Assembly (NCBI RefSeq): GCF_000425545.1 | Contig: NZ_AUDQ01000001.1 | Span: 62,001 to 126,000 of the forward strand | Length of the DNA: 64,000 bases | Reading direction: 5' to 3' | DNA from: Sporosarcina ureae DSM 2281 | GTDB lineage: Bacteria > Bacillota > Bacilli > Bacillales_A > Planococcaceae | In this document: positions 47,893 through 57,999 of the stretch, in pieces | Position numbering within the stretch: position 1 is the first letter of the stretch | How the letters are laid out: each line of letters opens with the position of its first letter | The notes under the pieces: generated by a model | The model's database searches: none | The model's input: only the letters and a program-made list of their open reading frames with translations | What the model was told of the DNA's origin: nothing | Translations under genes and position numbers: made by a program

Positions 47893-49769
47893 TAGTTACG
47901 CCCCCTTTTAATATTTTCTTGATCCTGCAAGATTTGCTCTTTTGTTACATAATAACCTAGATCATCTTTCAATGAACGAATTGCCATTGTAACGAATGTG
48001 AAAGCAAGACCAAAGATCAATACTCCTAATCCCCATGAAGTTTCTTGATGGAACATTGCACCGAATCCAGCAATGAATAATCCAAGAGTCATCAACATTG
48101 GGATGATTGAACCGTGCGGCATATGAATGTCCGTAATTGGTTCAGCTGGTGTAATCATTTCCTTACTACCTTCCATCTTCTCAATCCACAAAGTGTCTAA
48201 ACCACGAACTAATGGAGTTGCTGGGAAGTTATAGAAAGGTGGTGGAGATGGAATCGCCCACTCAAGTGTACGTCCGTCGCCCCAAGGATCGTTTCCAACA
48301 CGCTCATTTTTAATAGTTGTCATAATGATGTTGATCACCATTACTGTAAAACCAATTGCCATTGATAGCGCACCGATTGTACTTACGAAGTTCGCAAGGT
48401 TCCAACCTTGTCCATCCATAAATGTCCAAACACGACGTGGCATTCCCCAGAAACCTAACCAGTGCTGAATTAGGAATGTCAAGTGGAAACCGACAAAGAA
48501 GAATACGAAAGTAATTTTACCTAATAATTCATTCAACATAGTACCGAACATTTTTGGCCACCAGTAGTGAAGGCCTGCAAAAATAGCTAGTACTACCCCA
48601 CCTACAATTACGTAGTGGAAGTGAGCTACGATGAAATAAGAATCGTGTAGCTGATAATCAAGTGGTGCTGCCCCTTGCATTACACCTGTTACTCCACCCA
48701 TTACGAATGAAGGAATAAAACCTAAAGCATAGAGCATTGGAGTCGTAACTTTAATACTACCGCCCCAAATTGTCAGCAACCAGTTAAAGATTTTAACACC
48801 TGTAGGTACAGCAATCGCCATAGTAGCTACCGCAAATATTGCGTTCGCTGTCGGTCCAAGTCCAACTGTAAACATATGGTGAGCCCATACCATGAATCCT
48901 AGGAAACCGATTAGCACTGTGGCAAATACCATCGCTGTGTAACCGAACAGACGCTTCCGAGCAAATACAGAGAATACTTCAGAGAAAATACCGAATGCAG
49001 GTAAAATTAAGATATATACTTCAGGGTGTCCGAAGATCCAGAAAATATGCTCCCAGATAATCGTGTTTCCACCCATCGTATGATCAAAGAAGTTACCACC
49101 AAACATACGGTCAAATGTCAGGAAGAACAATCCAATTGTCAACGGAGGGAATGCGAATAGAATCATCGCTGACGCAACAAACGTAGTCCATGTAAATAAA
49201 GGCATACGCATATACGTCATCCCCGGAGCGCGCATGTTAATGATTGTTACTAGGAAGTTAATCCCCGCCATTAACGTACCGCCACCCGCGATTTGTAAAC
49301 CAATTGCATAGAAATCAATACCATGTCCTGGGGAATGAAGTGATAATGACGCATAAGACGTCCATCCAGCATCTGGAACCTCTCCAAATAACCACGAAAT
49401 GTTAAGGAATAATCCACCAAATGCGAACATCCAAAAACCTAATGAGTTGATGAATGGGAACGCAACGTCACGTGCTCCAATTTGTAGAGGCATGATCGCG
49501 TTCATAAAACCAAAGAGCATAGGCATTGCTGCCAAGAAAATCATGGTTGTTCCGTGCATTGTAATTAAGTCATTAAAAAGCCCTGCGCTTACGAGATCGT
49601 TGTTTGGTGTAATCAATTGAAGACGAATGATCATCGCTTCAATACCACCTAGAACGAAGAAGAATAATCCCCCGAGGAGATACAGAATTCCGATCTTCTT
49701 ATGGTCGACTGTTGTCAGCCAATCCCATAGCGTTGCGCCAAAGCCACTTTTTTGAGCAACTGAACTCAC
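47892..49769 (-). CDS. ctaD: Cytochrome c oxidase subunit I
   Basis: Catalytic subunit (625 residues, about 14 helices) that reduces O2 at heme a3-CuB and pumps protons. HGTTMIFLAAMPMLFGF carries a low-spin heme ligand; WIFGHPEVYILILPAFGIFS has the CuB His and cross-linked Tyr; WAHHMFTVG gives the two further CuB His; HDSYFIVAHFHYVIVGG holds the a3 and a ligands. It follows ctaC by 33 bases. Confidence 0.98.
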   Translation of the reverse strand: MSSVAQKSGFGATLWDWLTTVDHKKIGILYLLGGLFFFVLGGIEAMIIRLQLITPNNDLVSAGLFNDLITMHGTTMIFLAAMPMLFGFMNAIMPLQIGARDVAFPFINSLGFWMFAFGGLFLNISWLFGEVPDAGWTSYASLSLHSPGHGIDFYAIGLQIAGGGTLMAGINFLVTIINMRAPGMTYMRMPLFTWTTFVASAMILFAFPPLTIGLFFLTFDRMFGGNFFDHTMGGNTIIWEHIFWIFGHPEVYILILPAFGIFSEVFSVFARKRLFGYTAMVFATVLIGFLGFMVWAHHMFTVGLGPTANAIFAVATMAIAVPTGVKIFNWLLTIWGGSIKVTTPMLYALGFIPSFVMGGVTGVMQGAAPLDYQLHDSYFIVAHFHYVIVGGVVLAIFAGLHYWWPKMFGTMLNELLGKITFVFFFVGFHLTFLIQHWLGFWGMPRRVWTFMDGQGWNLANFVSTIGALSMAIGFTVMVINIIMTTIKNERVGNDPWGDGRTLEWAIPSPPPFYNFPATPLVRGLDTLWIEKMEGSKEMITPAEPITDIHMPHGSIIPMLMTLGLFIAGFGAMFHQETSWGLGVLIFGLAFTFVTMAIRSLKDDLGYYVTKEQILQDQENIKRGRN

Positions 49770-49802
49770 TGTGTTACCTCCTATTCAATTTCCGCTTGAA
49801 AA

Positions 49803-50870
49803 TTATTTTGCAACTTTTAAGCCCATCAAGTATTCAGCCAATGCATCCAAGTCTTCATCAGAAATTTGATCTTTACTGAATGAAGGCATCGTATTGCCAG
49901 GTTTATGTTTCTGTGTATCACGAATCCAGTCTTTCAGATTCTCTTCATCGTGCTCAAGGAAACCTGCTACACGATTACGATCACCGAATGAAGCCAAGTT
50001 GGGTCCTTGTGCACCAGACTCACCTACACCCGAAACTGCGTGACAACCGATACAGCTTTGAGAGAAGACTTCTTCGCCGTCAGCATTAGCAACAACAGGT
50101 TCTTCTGCTGTTTCTTGCATACCTGCTACCCAGCTGTCAAATTGATCTCTCGGTAATGTTTTTACTTTAAAGTCCATCAATGCGTGAGAAGGTCCACATA
50201 GCTCAGCACATTTTCCGTAGAAAACGCCGTCTTTCAAGCCTTCAGATTCTTTCTCAAATGACAGATAAAATTTATTCACGTTTTCAACGTTCGTATCTAG
50301 CTTACCGCCAACTGACGGAATCCAGAATGAGTGCTTTACGTCCGCTGCAATCAAGTTGAAATAAACTTTTTCATCAGTAGGTACTACTAGTTCCTGAGCA
50401 GTCACAATACCTAGATCAGGATACTCGAACTCCCACCAATATAACTTTGCAGTAACGTCTACTACTAAGTTCTCAGCGTTACCATCATCATCTACTGCTT
50501 CCATTGCTTTCACATCACCTAATTTATACGTGTAGTGAACGGTAGGAATAGCAAGAATCAAAAGTAATACTATTGGAATGAATGTCCAAAGCAGCTCAAG
50601 TGTGTGACTTCCTTCCACTTGCTCTGGTATGTGATCTTCACCCAACTTCGAACGTCTGAAGCGGAATAATGCAACAGTGTAAATAATTACTACTACAATG
50701 ATAACCAGTAACATAATTCCGGATGCTAATAGCAACAACTTGAACTGGTCATTAGCGACTTGTCCTGCTGGTTGGAAGGTTGAAATTTCTTCATTACCAC
50801 AACCTGCCATGAACAAAGCGAAAACCGCTAGTAAAGAAAAGAGACGCCACTTTTTGAGTCCTTTAATCAT
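49803..50870 (-). CDS. ctaC: Cytochrome c oxidase subunit II with cytochrome c domain (caa3)
   Basis: A 355-residue lipoprotein: signal peptide with lipobox LFMAGC (Cys24), two membrane helices, the CuA domain with CAELCGPSHALMDF and a fused cytochrome c domain (CIGCHAVSG, CxxCH, then TMPSFSKDQ supplying the Met ligand). The fused heme c domain defines caa3-type oxidase, which accepts electrons from cytochrome c. First gene of ctaCDEF. Confidence 0.97.
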   Translation of the reverse strand: MIKGLKKWRLFSLLAVFALFMAGCGNEEISTFQPAGQVANDQFKLLLLASGIMLLVIIVVVIIYTVALFRFRRSKLGEDHIPEQVEGSHTLELLWTFIPIVLLLILAIPTVHYTYKLGDVKAMEAVDDDGNAENLVVDVTAKLYWWEFEYPDLGIVTAQELVVPTDEKVYFNLIAADVKHSFWIPSVGGKLDTNVENVNKFYLSFEKESEGLKDGVFYGKCAELCGPSHALMDFKVKTLPRDQFDSWVAGMQETAEEPVVANADGEEVFSQSCIGCHAVSGVGESGAQGPNLASFGDRNRVAGFLEHDEENLKDWIRDTQKHKPGNTMPSFSKDQISDEDLDALAEYLMGLKVAK

Positions 50871-50972
50871 CGCTAACTAATACCTCTCTTTCTAAAAAAA
50901 TGTTTTTCTACTATGGAGAACTGAGTGCCCCTTTATGATGAATTCCTGTTTTAAAGAAAGAATTCCGATACG

Positions 50973-51882
50973 TTAGATGAATATAGAGAAAATAATCATG
51001 GATACAAACAAGATTGTCATATAATTTAAAGAATATACAAACATCCCCGTTGCCCACTTCAAATCTTCTTTGGCTTTAAATCCTTTAATAGCTAAATAAA
51101 GCCACCCAACATTCAACAGTGTTGCAAATACTATAAATCCGGTACCGAGCTGTGGTAACAAGAAAGGTAATGGAAATAGTAACAATACCCACATGAGCAT
51201 CGACTTTTTCGTCCGCTCAAATCCTTTTACTACTGGTAACATCGGAATGTTCGCCGCCCGATACTCTTCTGTTCTACGCATAGCCAACGCATAGAAATGC
51301 GGTGGTTGCCATATGAACATGATGAAAAACAATGCCCATGCTCCCATTGGCAGTGTAGGATCAACAGCTGCCCATCCTATTAGGGGTGGAATTGCTCCTG
51401 AAAGACTTCCTACTACGGTATTGCTTACGTTTAGACCACATGGAATACAAAACAACATAAGCGAATACACCCAAGATGCCAAGCCAACCTGCCATAGGTG
51501 AAGCAGAGAATAATAATACTTCTCCAGCCACTAGGAATGTAACGGCTAACGTCATCACAGCGGGAGCTTTAAATCTACCTGTTACTGTCGGTCTCGATTT
51601 CGTTCTCGACATGACGGGATCAATATCGCGATCAATCAAGTTATTCATAGCACCTGAAGATGCAATGATCAATCCAGTACCCAGAATCGCAAATACCAGT
51701 AGATCAAAGTTATGGAGAAAACTTATACCAGTGAATTGAAATGCCAAAAAAAGACCGGTGAACGTAGTGATCAAATTCGAGTTGACAATTCCTATTTTGA
51801 TCAGCGCCAAAAAGTCTTTCCACAAGGTAATTGTCTCTACTTTTGGATCTGCAACTGTCGAAAGCGTTCGACCGTTTGACAT
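50973..51882 (-). pseudogene. ctaB: Heme O synthase CtaB (protoheme farnesyltransferase), frameshifted
   Basis: Farnesylates heme B to heme O. The first frame runs from ATG 51882 (AAAGGAGGG site) through NNLIDRDIDPVMSRTKSRPT, the Asp-rich prenyltransferase motif, to [11 protein letters not shown]. The family then continues in another frame with [17 protein letters not shown] and [18 protein letters not shown] to the normal C-terminus. The break is at 51423, in the loop between WSKR and NTVV; the loop is about three codons shorter than in B. subtilis, consistent with loss of 8 bases or a single extra base. As written the product ends at 51361, half-length. Real decay or sequence error cannot be told apart here. 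Confidence 0.88.
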
Positions 51883-52039
51883 AATAACCCTCCTTTCATA
51901 GTTTTCAGCAAAGACCCTATCACCTACTATATCTAAAATCGTCCGAAATTTCCAGACCATTTCTCAATTTATAGCGGTTTGTGCACCCTTTGTGTCTTTA
52001 TCCTTCACCTTCTATATAGTAATGCATTTCTGACTCTCA

Positions 52040-52080
52040 TTTGTGAAGTTAAAGAGACTATTTTATGAACAATTTGTGAA
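52040..52080 (+). promoter_or_regulatory. Candidate ResD boxes in the ctaB-ctaA intergenic region
   Basis: TTTGTGAA at 52040-52047 and again at 52073-52080, with a near match TTTATGAA at 52062-52069. ResD of Bacillus binds TTTGTGAAT-like sites, and controls ctaA/ctaB from their shared intergenic region. Spacing of 22 and 11 bases puts the three on one helix face. The rest of the 407-base gap is AT-rich without a gene. Confidence 0.5.
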
Positions 52081-52182
52081 AAGCCTTATACATCAGTGGT
52101 TTATTACCTTCATGCATTGTGTTTCCTTCAGTTTTTCGTTATCATAAAGTTTGCAATAGATGCTTGGATTCTACAGAAACCC

Positions 52183-52210
52183 TTGAAATTCAACTATATA
52201 TCTCTATATA
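52183..52210 (+). promoter_or_regulatory. Candidate SigA-type promoter of ctaA
   Basis: TTGAAA (52183-52188), 16 bases, TATATA (52205-52210). Downstream of the ResD-like boxes and about 80 bases before the ctaA start, a plausible layout for activation. Confidence 0.4.
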
Positions 52211-52289
52211 AGTATTTCTGGAATTCGGGCAAAACTTTACGTAAATCGACCTTTTAATGGTCAATTCAATAGAAGAAGGTGTTTCGTAC

Positions 52290-53201
52290 TTGCGATACAA
52301 CAGATATTTAAAATGGTTTGGTGTAGCTTCCACGATCGGAATGCTCGCGATCTTACTTGGTGGAGCGCTAGTTACCAAAACCGACAGCGGTATGGGGTGT
52401 GGGAGACATTGGCCTGGGTGTAATGGACAACTCATTCCAGACGTCATCACAGCAGAAGTATTAATTGAATTCTCCCACCGGTTAGTTACAGGTTCGGTAG
52501 GTATTTTCATCGTCATATTGGCTGTATGGTCATGGAAAGCACTTGGTCATGTCCGCGAAACAAAGTTTTTAGCTTTTATGGCAGTATTTTTCTTAATTCT
52601 ACAAGCTTTGATTGGAGCAGCGCAAGTATTATGGGGACAAGGTGATTTTATACTGGCCTTGCACTTTGGGATTTCACTTATATCCTTTGCGTCCGTCTTC
52701 CTACTGACTTTATTGGTTTTTGAAGTAGACCAGAAGTTTGACGCAGATAAAATACGTATAGAGAAATCATTACGTTTCCATACCATTGGCGTAACCATTT
52801 ACTCATACGTTGTGATCTATACCGGTGCTCTTGTTCGGCATACTAACTCAGGTCTTGTATGTTCTGACTGGCCTTTGTGCCGTAACAACGAATTCAGTTT
52901 ACCGAACAATATGTATGAGTGGATCCAGATGGGTCACCGTTTAGCTGCAGCATTGATTGTCGTATGGATTGGTTTCATCGCTATCAAAGCCATTAAACAG
53001 TATAGTGATCAACGTGTGATTTACTGGGGTTGGATTACAGCATTTGGTCTAGTACTTGCACAAGCAACAACAGGGATGATTGTTGTACTGACTAAATTAA
53101 ATCTCTACTTTGCATTGTTGCATTCATTATTCATCACTTTACTATTTGGTTTGTTAACATATCTAGTTCTTCTAGTATCTCGCAGCCGACTGAAGAAGTA
53201 A
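52290..53201 (+). CDS. ctaA: Heme A synthase
   Basis: Oxidises heme O to heme A. A 303-residue eight-helix membrane protein with two homologous halves: ILLGGALVTKTDSGMGCGRH with the first Cys pair (CGRHWPGC), EFSHRLVTG and LHFGIS His sites, then VVIYTGALVRHTNSGLVCSD with CSDWPLC and MGHRLAAALIV, LLHSLF. TTG 52290 is chosen for its AGAAGGTG site and N-terminal match; ATG 52257 lacks a site. Divergent from ctaB. Confidence 0.95.
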   Translation: MRYNRYLKWFGVASTIGMLAILLGGALVTKTDSGMGCGRHWPGCNGQLIPDVITAEVLIEFSHRLVTGSVGIFIVILAVWSWKALGHVRETKFLAFMAVFFLILQALIGAAQVLWGQGDFILALHFGISLISFASVFLLTLLVFEVDQKFDADKIRIEKSLRFHTIGVTIYSYVVIYTGALVRHTNSGLVCSDWPLCRNNEFSLPNNMYEWIQMGHRLAAALIVVWIGFIAIKAIKQYSDQRVIYWGWITAFGLVLAQATTGMIVVLTKLNLYFALLHSLFITLLFGLLTYLVLLVSRSRLKK

Positions 53202-53260
53202 CACAAGAGCGCGTAGTAGCTATTTACAGGCTGTTGTTCATTTTTGTATACAAATGTACC

Positions 53261-53307
53261 AAAAAACAGCTTCCACTGTCCTAACGACATGTGGAAGCTG
53301 TTTTTTT
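53261..53307. terminator. Bidirectional terminator between ctaA and pyc
   Basis: Stem AAAAAACAGCTTCCAC / GTGGAAGCTGTTTTTT between convergent genes; its T-run overlaps the pyc stop codon. Confidence 0.9.
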
Positions 53308-56300
53308 AATGTTCTAATTCAATTAATAAGTCTCCTGACGAGATAGAATCTCCAGGACCTACATAGATCGCTTTCACAACTCCTGCAAAAGGAGCTTGAA
53401 TCGTTGTTTCCATTTTCATAGCCTCTGTAATCAACAAGTGTTCGCCGCGTTTCACTTTCGCGCCAACAGATACCGCAACTTGTAAAACAGTTCCGGGCAT
53501 AGTGGCTGCAATATGCGTTTCATTTGAAAGGTCAGCTTTTTGCTTTGCATCATCTTTTGTTTCCACTTGTAAATCTTGGATAATGATCTCACGTGACTGT
53601 CCGTTTAACTCGAAGTACAGCGTGCGTGTTCCGTCCGGATTTGGTTCACCGATCGACACCAATTTGACGATAAGTGTTTTTCCGAACTCAATCTCTATCT
53701 CGATTTCTTCACCTAAACGTAAGCCATACAAGAACTCTGGCGTATTGATGACAGAAACATCATCAAACTGTTTTCTCGTTTCGATGTATTCTTCGAAGAC
53801 TTTCGGATATAGAACGTAAGCGAGCGCATCGTGCATAGTAGCAGGCTTTTCCATTTTTTCCGTCAACTTCTTAAGGACCTCTGAGAAGTTAACTGGTGCC
53901 AATAACTCACCAGGACGTACAGTGATTGCTTTGCGGCCTTTTAATATTACCTCTTGTAATTCTTTCGGGAAACCGCCATAAGGCTGGCCGATTGAACCTT
54001 CGAAAAACTCAATAACAGATTCTGGGAAATCAATAGATTGTCCTTTTTCAATAACCGTATGCTCGTCCAATTCGTTTTGTACCATGAACAACGCCATATC
54101 CCCTACTACTTTTGAAGAAGGTGTCACTTTAACAATATCTCCAAATAGGAAATTCACGCGAGAGTACATTTTCTTCACTTCTTCCCAGCGCTCTCCAAGC
54201 CCGACAGCTTTCGACTGCTGTTGCAAGTTAGAATATTGACCACCCGGCATCTCATGTACATAGATTTCCGAATGAGGACTGTTCATACCACTCTCAAATG
54301 GTTTGTAGTATTTTCGCACGTCTTCCCAGTAATGCGATAATTTTTCTAATGACTCTGTATTTGCACGTACATGACGTTCATTATTTTGCATTGCATACGC
54401 AAGTGAATTGGCAGAAGGCTGTGAAGTCATACCCGCCATGGAACCAATTGCTGTATCGACAATGTCTACTCCGGCTTCTATCGCTTTGGCATACATATAA
54501 ATACCATTACCGCTCGTATCATGTGTATGCAAATGAATTGGCAGACTTGTTGACGCTTTCAATTCTGAAACTAAACGATAAGCTGCTTCAGGCTTTAGCA
54601 ATCCTGCCATATCTTTGATTGCCAGCATATGAGCTCCAACTGATTCGAGCTCTTTAGCCATCTCTTTGTAGTAATTGACAGTATATTTTGCACGATTGTC
54701 GTCCAGAATATCTCCGGTATAACAAATCGTCGCTTCTGCAATCTTTCCTGTTGAACGTGTTTCATCAATTGCTACTTCCATACCTTTGATCCAGTTCAAG
54801 CTGTCGAAAATACGGAAAACATCAATACCTGACGCAGCCGACTCTTTAATGAATTCACGGATGACATTATCAGGGTAGTTTGTATAACCAACCGCATTAG
54901 CACCTCTAAAGAGCATTTGGAACAAGACATTAGGTACTTGCTTGCGTAATTTCTCTAATCGGTCCCACGGGCTTTCTTTCAAGAAACGGTACGCTACATC
55001 GAATGTCGCGCCTCCCCACATCTCGAATGAGAAGAGATCTGGTAATAGATGCGCACTTTCTGTTGCAATCTGCGTTAACTCTTTTGTTCTCATACGCGTA
55101 GCCAGTAAAGACTGATGTGCATCCCGGAACGTAGTATCTGTCAACAGTACATCGTCTTGCTTTAACACCCACTCGACTAAGCCATCTGCACCTTGCTCAT
55201 CCAGAATCTGTTTCGTACCTTTTGGTATCGGCGCATTATAATCAATTTTCGGAATACGTACCGGGTGCAAAACTGGACGAGTTGGGTCATCAATGCCAGG
55301 GAATCCGTTTATCGTAACATTTCCAAGATACGATAAAGCTTTCGTTCCTCTATCTTGCTTTTTGGCAAATGTAAATAATTCTGGCGTTTCATCGATAAAG
55401 CTCGTATTGTAATTGCCCGATAAAAAGTTTTCATGGCATACGACATTTTCAAGGAAAGGTATATTCGTTTTAATTCCCCGAATTCTGAATTCCTTCAAAT
55501 TTCTGTGCATTTTGCTTGCAGCATCCCTAAAAGTTGGAGCCCATGTTGAAACTTTCACTAGTAATGAATCATAGTAAGGACTAATAACAGACCCTTGATA
55601 CGCATTGCCGGTATCCAAGCGAACACCAAACCCGCCACTAGAACGATAGACCATTACTTTGCCTGTATCAGGCATGAAGTCATTCAACGGATCTTCTGTT
55701 GTAACACGTGATTGAATAGCATAACCAAATAACGGAATATCTTGTTGCTTTGGTATGTTTACCTGTTCAGAATGAAGAGTTTCACCTGCTGCGATTAGTA
55801 CTTGTGACTGAACGATATCAATTCCTGTAATCATTTCAGTGATTGTGTGTTCCACTTGAATACGCGGATTGACTTCGATGAAATAGAAGGAGTCGTCAGC
55901 TACTAAAAACTCTACTGTACCCGCATTGATATATGATACATTTTTTGATAGTTTAACAGCAGCATTGCAAATCTCATGGCGTAACTCTTCTGTCAATGAT
56001 ATAGAAGGAGCAATCTCCACTACCTTTTGATGGCGACGCTGAATAGAACAATCACGTTCGTACAGATGGACTATTTCTCCATATGTATCACCTAATATTT
56101 GCACTTCTATGTGTTTTGGGTTCGTAATGTATTTTTCGACATAGACTTCATCAGAGCCAAATGCAGATTTCGCTTCAGATTTCGCCCGGTTATAAGCCTC
56201 TTGCACTTCTTCCGGTGATTCGACGATTCGCATACCTCGTCCTCCGCCACCTAATGAAGCTTTAATAATGATCGGATAGCTATGCTGTTCACCAAATGCT

Positions 56301-56755
56301 GCAACTTGTTCTACGGAGGTAACCGGCCCATCACTACCTGGTATCACCGGGATATCAGCCAGTATTGCTTGTTCTCTAGCCTTTACTTTATCGCCAAACA
56401 TTTCTAAATGGCTTGAAGTTGGACCAATAAAGATAATCCCCTCTTCTTCCAGACGTGCAGCAAACTGAGCATTTTCCGCTAAAAATCCGTAGCCTGGATG
56501 GATCGCATCGACATCCGCTTTTTTGGCGATGTCGATAATTCCTTCAATATCCAAGTATGCATCGATAGGTTTCTTGCCTTCACCCACAATAAATGACTGA
56601 TCTGCTTTGTAGCGATGTAGTGATGCACGATCTTCAGCTGAATAAATACCAACTGTCGCTATGCCTAATTCTGTACACGCTCTAAATACACGAATTGCAA
56701 TCTCGCCGCGGTTCGCGACTAGCACTTTCCTAATCTCTCTTCTCTCCACCAACAT
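53306..56755 (-). CDS. pyc: Pyruvate carboxylase
   Basis: Anaplerotic enzyme making oxaloacetate from pyruvate and bicarbonate. The 1149-residue single chain has the biotin carboxylase domain (VLVANRGEIAIRVFRAC, ATP-grasp KASLGGGGRGMRIV, ERDCSIQRRHQKVVEIAPS), the carboxyltransferase domain (LLTDTTFRDAHQSLLATRMR, HLHTHDTSGNGIYMYAKAIE) and the C-terminal biotinyl domain (ITEAMKMETTIQAPFAG). Start 56755 after GTAGAGGGGATTGAT. Adjacent to ftsW as in Bacillus. Confidence 0.98.
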   Translation of the reverse strand: MLVERREIRKVLVANRGEIAIRVFRACTELGIATVGIYSAEDRASLHRYKADQSFIVGEGKKPIDAYLDIEGIIDIAKKADVDAIHPGYGFLAENAQFAARLEEEGIIFIGPTSSHLEMFGDKVKAREQAILADIPVIPGSDGPVTSVEQVAAFGEQHSYPIIIKASLGGGGRGMRIVESPEEVQEAYNRAKSEAKSAFGSDEVYVEKYITNPKHIEVQILGDTYGEIVHLYERDCSIQRRHQKVVEIAPSISLTEELRHEICNAAVKLSKNVSYINAGTVEFLVADDSFYFIEVNPRIQVEHTITEMITGIDIVQSQVLIAAGETLHSEQVNIPKQQDIPLFGYAIQSRVTTEDPLNDFMPDTGKVMVYRSSGGFGVRLDTGNAYQGSVISPYYDSLLVKVSTWAPTFRDAASKMHRNLKEFRIRGIKTNIPFLENVVCHENFLSGNYNTSFIDETPELFTFAKKQDRGTKALSYLGNVTINGFPGIDDPTRPVLHPVRIPKIDYNAPIPKGTKQILDEQGADGLVEWVLKQDDVLLTDTTFRDAHQSLLATRMRTKELTQIATESAHLLPDLFSFEMWGGATFDVAYRFLKESPWDRLEKLRKQVPNVLFQMLFRGANAVGYTNYPDNVIREFIKESAASGIDVFRIFDSLNWIKGMEVAIDETRSTGKIAEATICYTGDILDDNRAKYTVNYYKEMAKELESVGAHMLAIKDMAGLLKPEAAYRLVSELKASTSLPIHLHTHDTSGNGIYMYAKAIEAGVDIVDTAIGSMAGMTSQPSANSLAYAMQNNERHVRANTESLEKLSHYWEDVRKYYKPFESGMNSPHSEIYVHEMPGGQYSNLQQQSKAVGLGERWEEVKKMYSRVNFLFGDIVKVTPSSKVVGDMALFMVQNELDEHTVIEKGQSIDFPESVIEFFEGSIGQPYGGFPKELQEVILKGRKAITVRPGELLAPVNFSEVLKKLTEKMEKPATMHDALAYVLYPKVFEEYIETRKQFDDVSVINTPEFLYGLRLGEEIEIEIEFGKTLIVKLVSIGEPNPDGTRTLYFELNGQSREIIIQDLQVETKDDAKQKADLSNETHIAATMPGTVLQVAVSVGAKVKRGEHLLITEAMKMETTIQAPFAGVVKAIYVGPGDSISSGDLLIELEH

Positions 56756-56756
56756 A

Positions 56757-57935
56757 TCAATCCCCTCTACTTGTTCTCTCATACTTCACAAACATTGAAA
56801 CGTTCATCAGTATGCCTAGCGCAATCGACAAGAACACAACAGATGTACCACCATAACTAATAAATGGCAACGTAACTCCTGTTAACGGTATCAATCCTGT
56901 CAATCCCCCTAAGTTTACCAATGTTTGAATAGCAATCAAGCTACCTACGCCAGCTGCGAGCATTCTTGCATGAGCGTCTTTTGTACGCAATGCAACAGTA
57001 AACGCTCTCATCACGATGAAAAAGAGACCTCCAAGAACAAGTGTTGTTCCGAGCAATCCAGTTTCTTCAGAGATTACTGCCATAATAACATCAGTATGGG
57101 GCTCAGGTAAATAGCCAAGTTTCTGAATACTGTTTCCTAAGCCTACTCCTTTGAGCCCTCCAGCACCAATTGCAATGTATCCATTGACTATTTGTAGACC
57201 TGAACCTTGTATGTATTCAAAGGGATCTGTAAAGGCGAGAAAGCGCCCCATACGTGAAGCAGTCATGACTGTATCCCACTTAATCCACAGTACAATACCG
57301 ATCAATACGCCAAGTAAAGCAAAGAAACGGCTGATAATCAAATAGTTTTTCACTTTCATCCCGCTTGCCATGATGACCGATATAGCAACAAGAAATAAAA
57401 TCATCGTCGCTCCAAAATCCGGTTCCAACAGAACTAATAAAAGAGATGCTGTTAAAACAGAAAATGTCGGAAAAATAGTAGTTTTAATCTCGTCCAATGT
57501 TCCTCCGTAGTATTTATTCGCAAATACACCCGAGAAATATACGATAAAGGCAATTTTCGCTACTTCTGTTGGTTGCAAATTCCCTATTCCAAACGGTAAG
57601 GAAAGCCAACTTTTAGCTCCTACAGCGTCACCAAATCCGATGAACTTGACAAGGATTAATAAAGTAAACATCATAATTAGCGTGCCATATAAGAATTTTT
57701 TATTTCGATAGTGTCGGTAAGGAATTATGGACACCATTAGAAATGCCGGAATAGCAATAGCTAAGTTCATTAATTGTTTTTTAAAGAAATGGGATGGTTC
57801 AAAATTATAAATATTCATGGCCCATACCATGCTTGCACTGTAAATCATAATCAATCCAAATAAACAAAGCAGTAAATATACGATAAATAATGGATAGTCG
57901 AAATTGCGTAAAATTCGATTCATATAAGTCTTCAT
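56757..57935 (-). CDS. ftsW: SEDS glycosyltransferase FtsW
   Basis: A 392-residue polytopic SEDS protein (about ten helices): LQPTEVAKIAFIVYFSGVFA, VLLEPDFGATMILFLVAI, YLPEPHTDVIMAVISEETGL and GVTLPFISYGGTSVVFLSIA. It lies next to pyc, the position of B. subtilis ylaO/ftsW, which supports a role in vegetative septation with PbpB. The dcw cluster carries the second SEDS gene, spoVE. Confidence 0.9.
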   Translation of the reverse strand: MKTYMNRILRNFDYPLFIVYLLLCLFGLIMIYSASMVWAMNIYNFEPSHFFKKQLMNLAIAIPAFLMVSIIPYRHYRNKKFLYGTLIMMFTLLILVKFIGFGDAVGAKSWLSLPFGIGNLQPTEVAKIAFIVYFSGVFANKYYGGTLDEIKTTIFPTFSVLTASLLLVLLEPDFGATMILFLVAISVIMASGMKVKNYLIISRFFALLGVLIGIVLWIKWDTVMTASRMGRFLAFTDPFEYIQGSGLQIVNGYIAIGAGGLKGVGLGNSIQKLGYLPEPHTDVIMAVISEETGLLGTTLVLGGLFFIVMRAFTVALRTKDAHARMLAAGVGSLIAIQTLVNLGGLTGLIPLTGVTLPFISYGGTSVVFLSIALGILMNVSMFVKYERTSRGD

Positions 57936-57961
57936 TTTCTTTAAACCTCATCGTCCTAAAT

Positions 57962-57995
57962 AAAAAACTCAAACCGTTGGAGTAGTTTGAGTCTT
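57962..57995 (-). terminator. Terminator between ylaN and ftsW
   Basis: Stem AAGACTCAAAC / GTTTGAGTTTTTT with a T-run, 5 bases after the ylaN stop on the minus strand. Confidence 0.85.
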
Positions 57996-57999
57996 CCAT

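Noticed and set aside
51360..51440. Programmed +1 frameshift in ctaB
   Set aside because: No slippery codon, stop codon context or Shine-Dalgarno-like element resembling known +1 sites; a deletion or error is simpler.
52040..52080. Rex operator in the ctaA-ctaB gap
   Set aside because: TTGTGA is present but the inverted TTCACAA half at proper distance is not.
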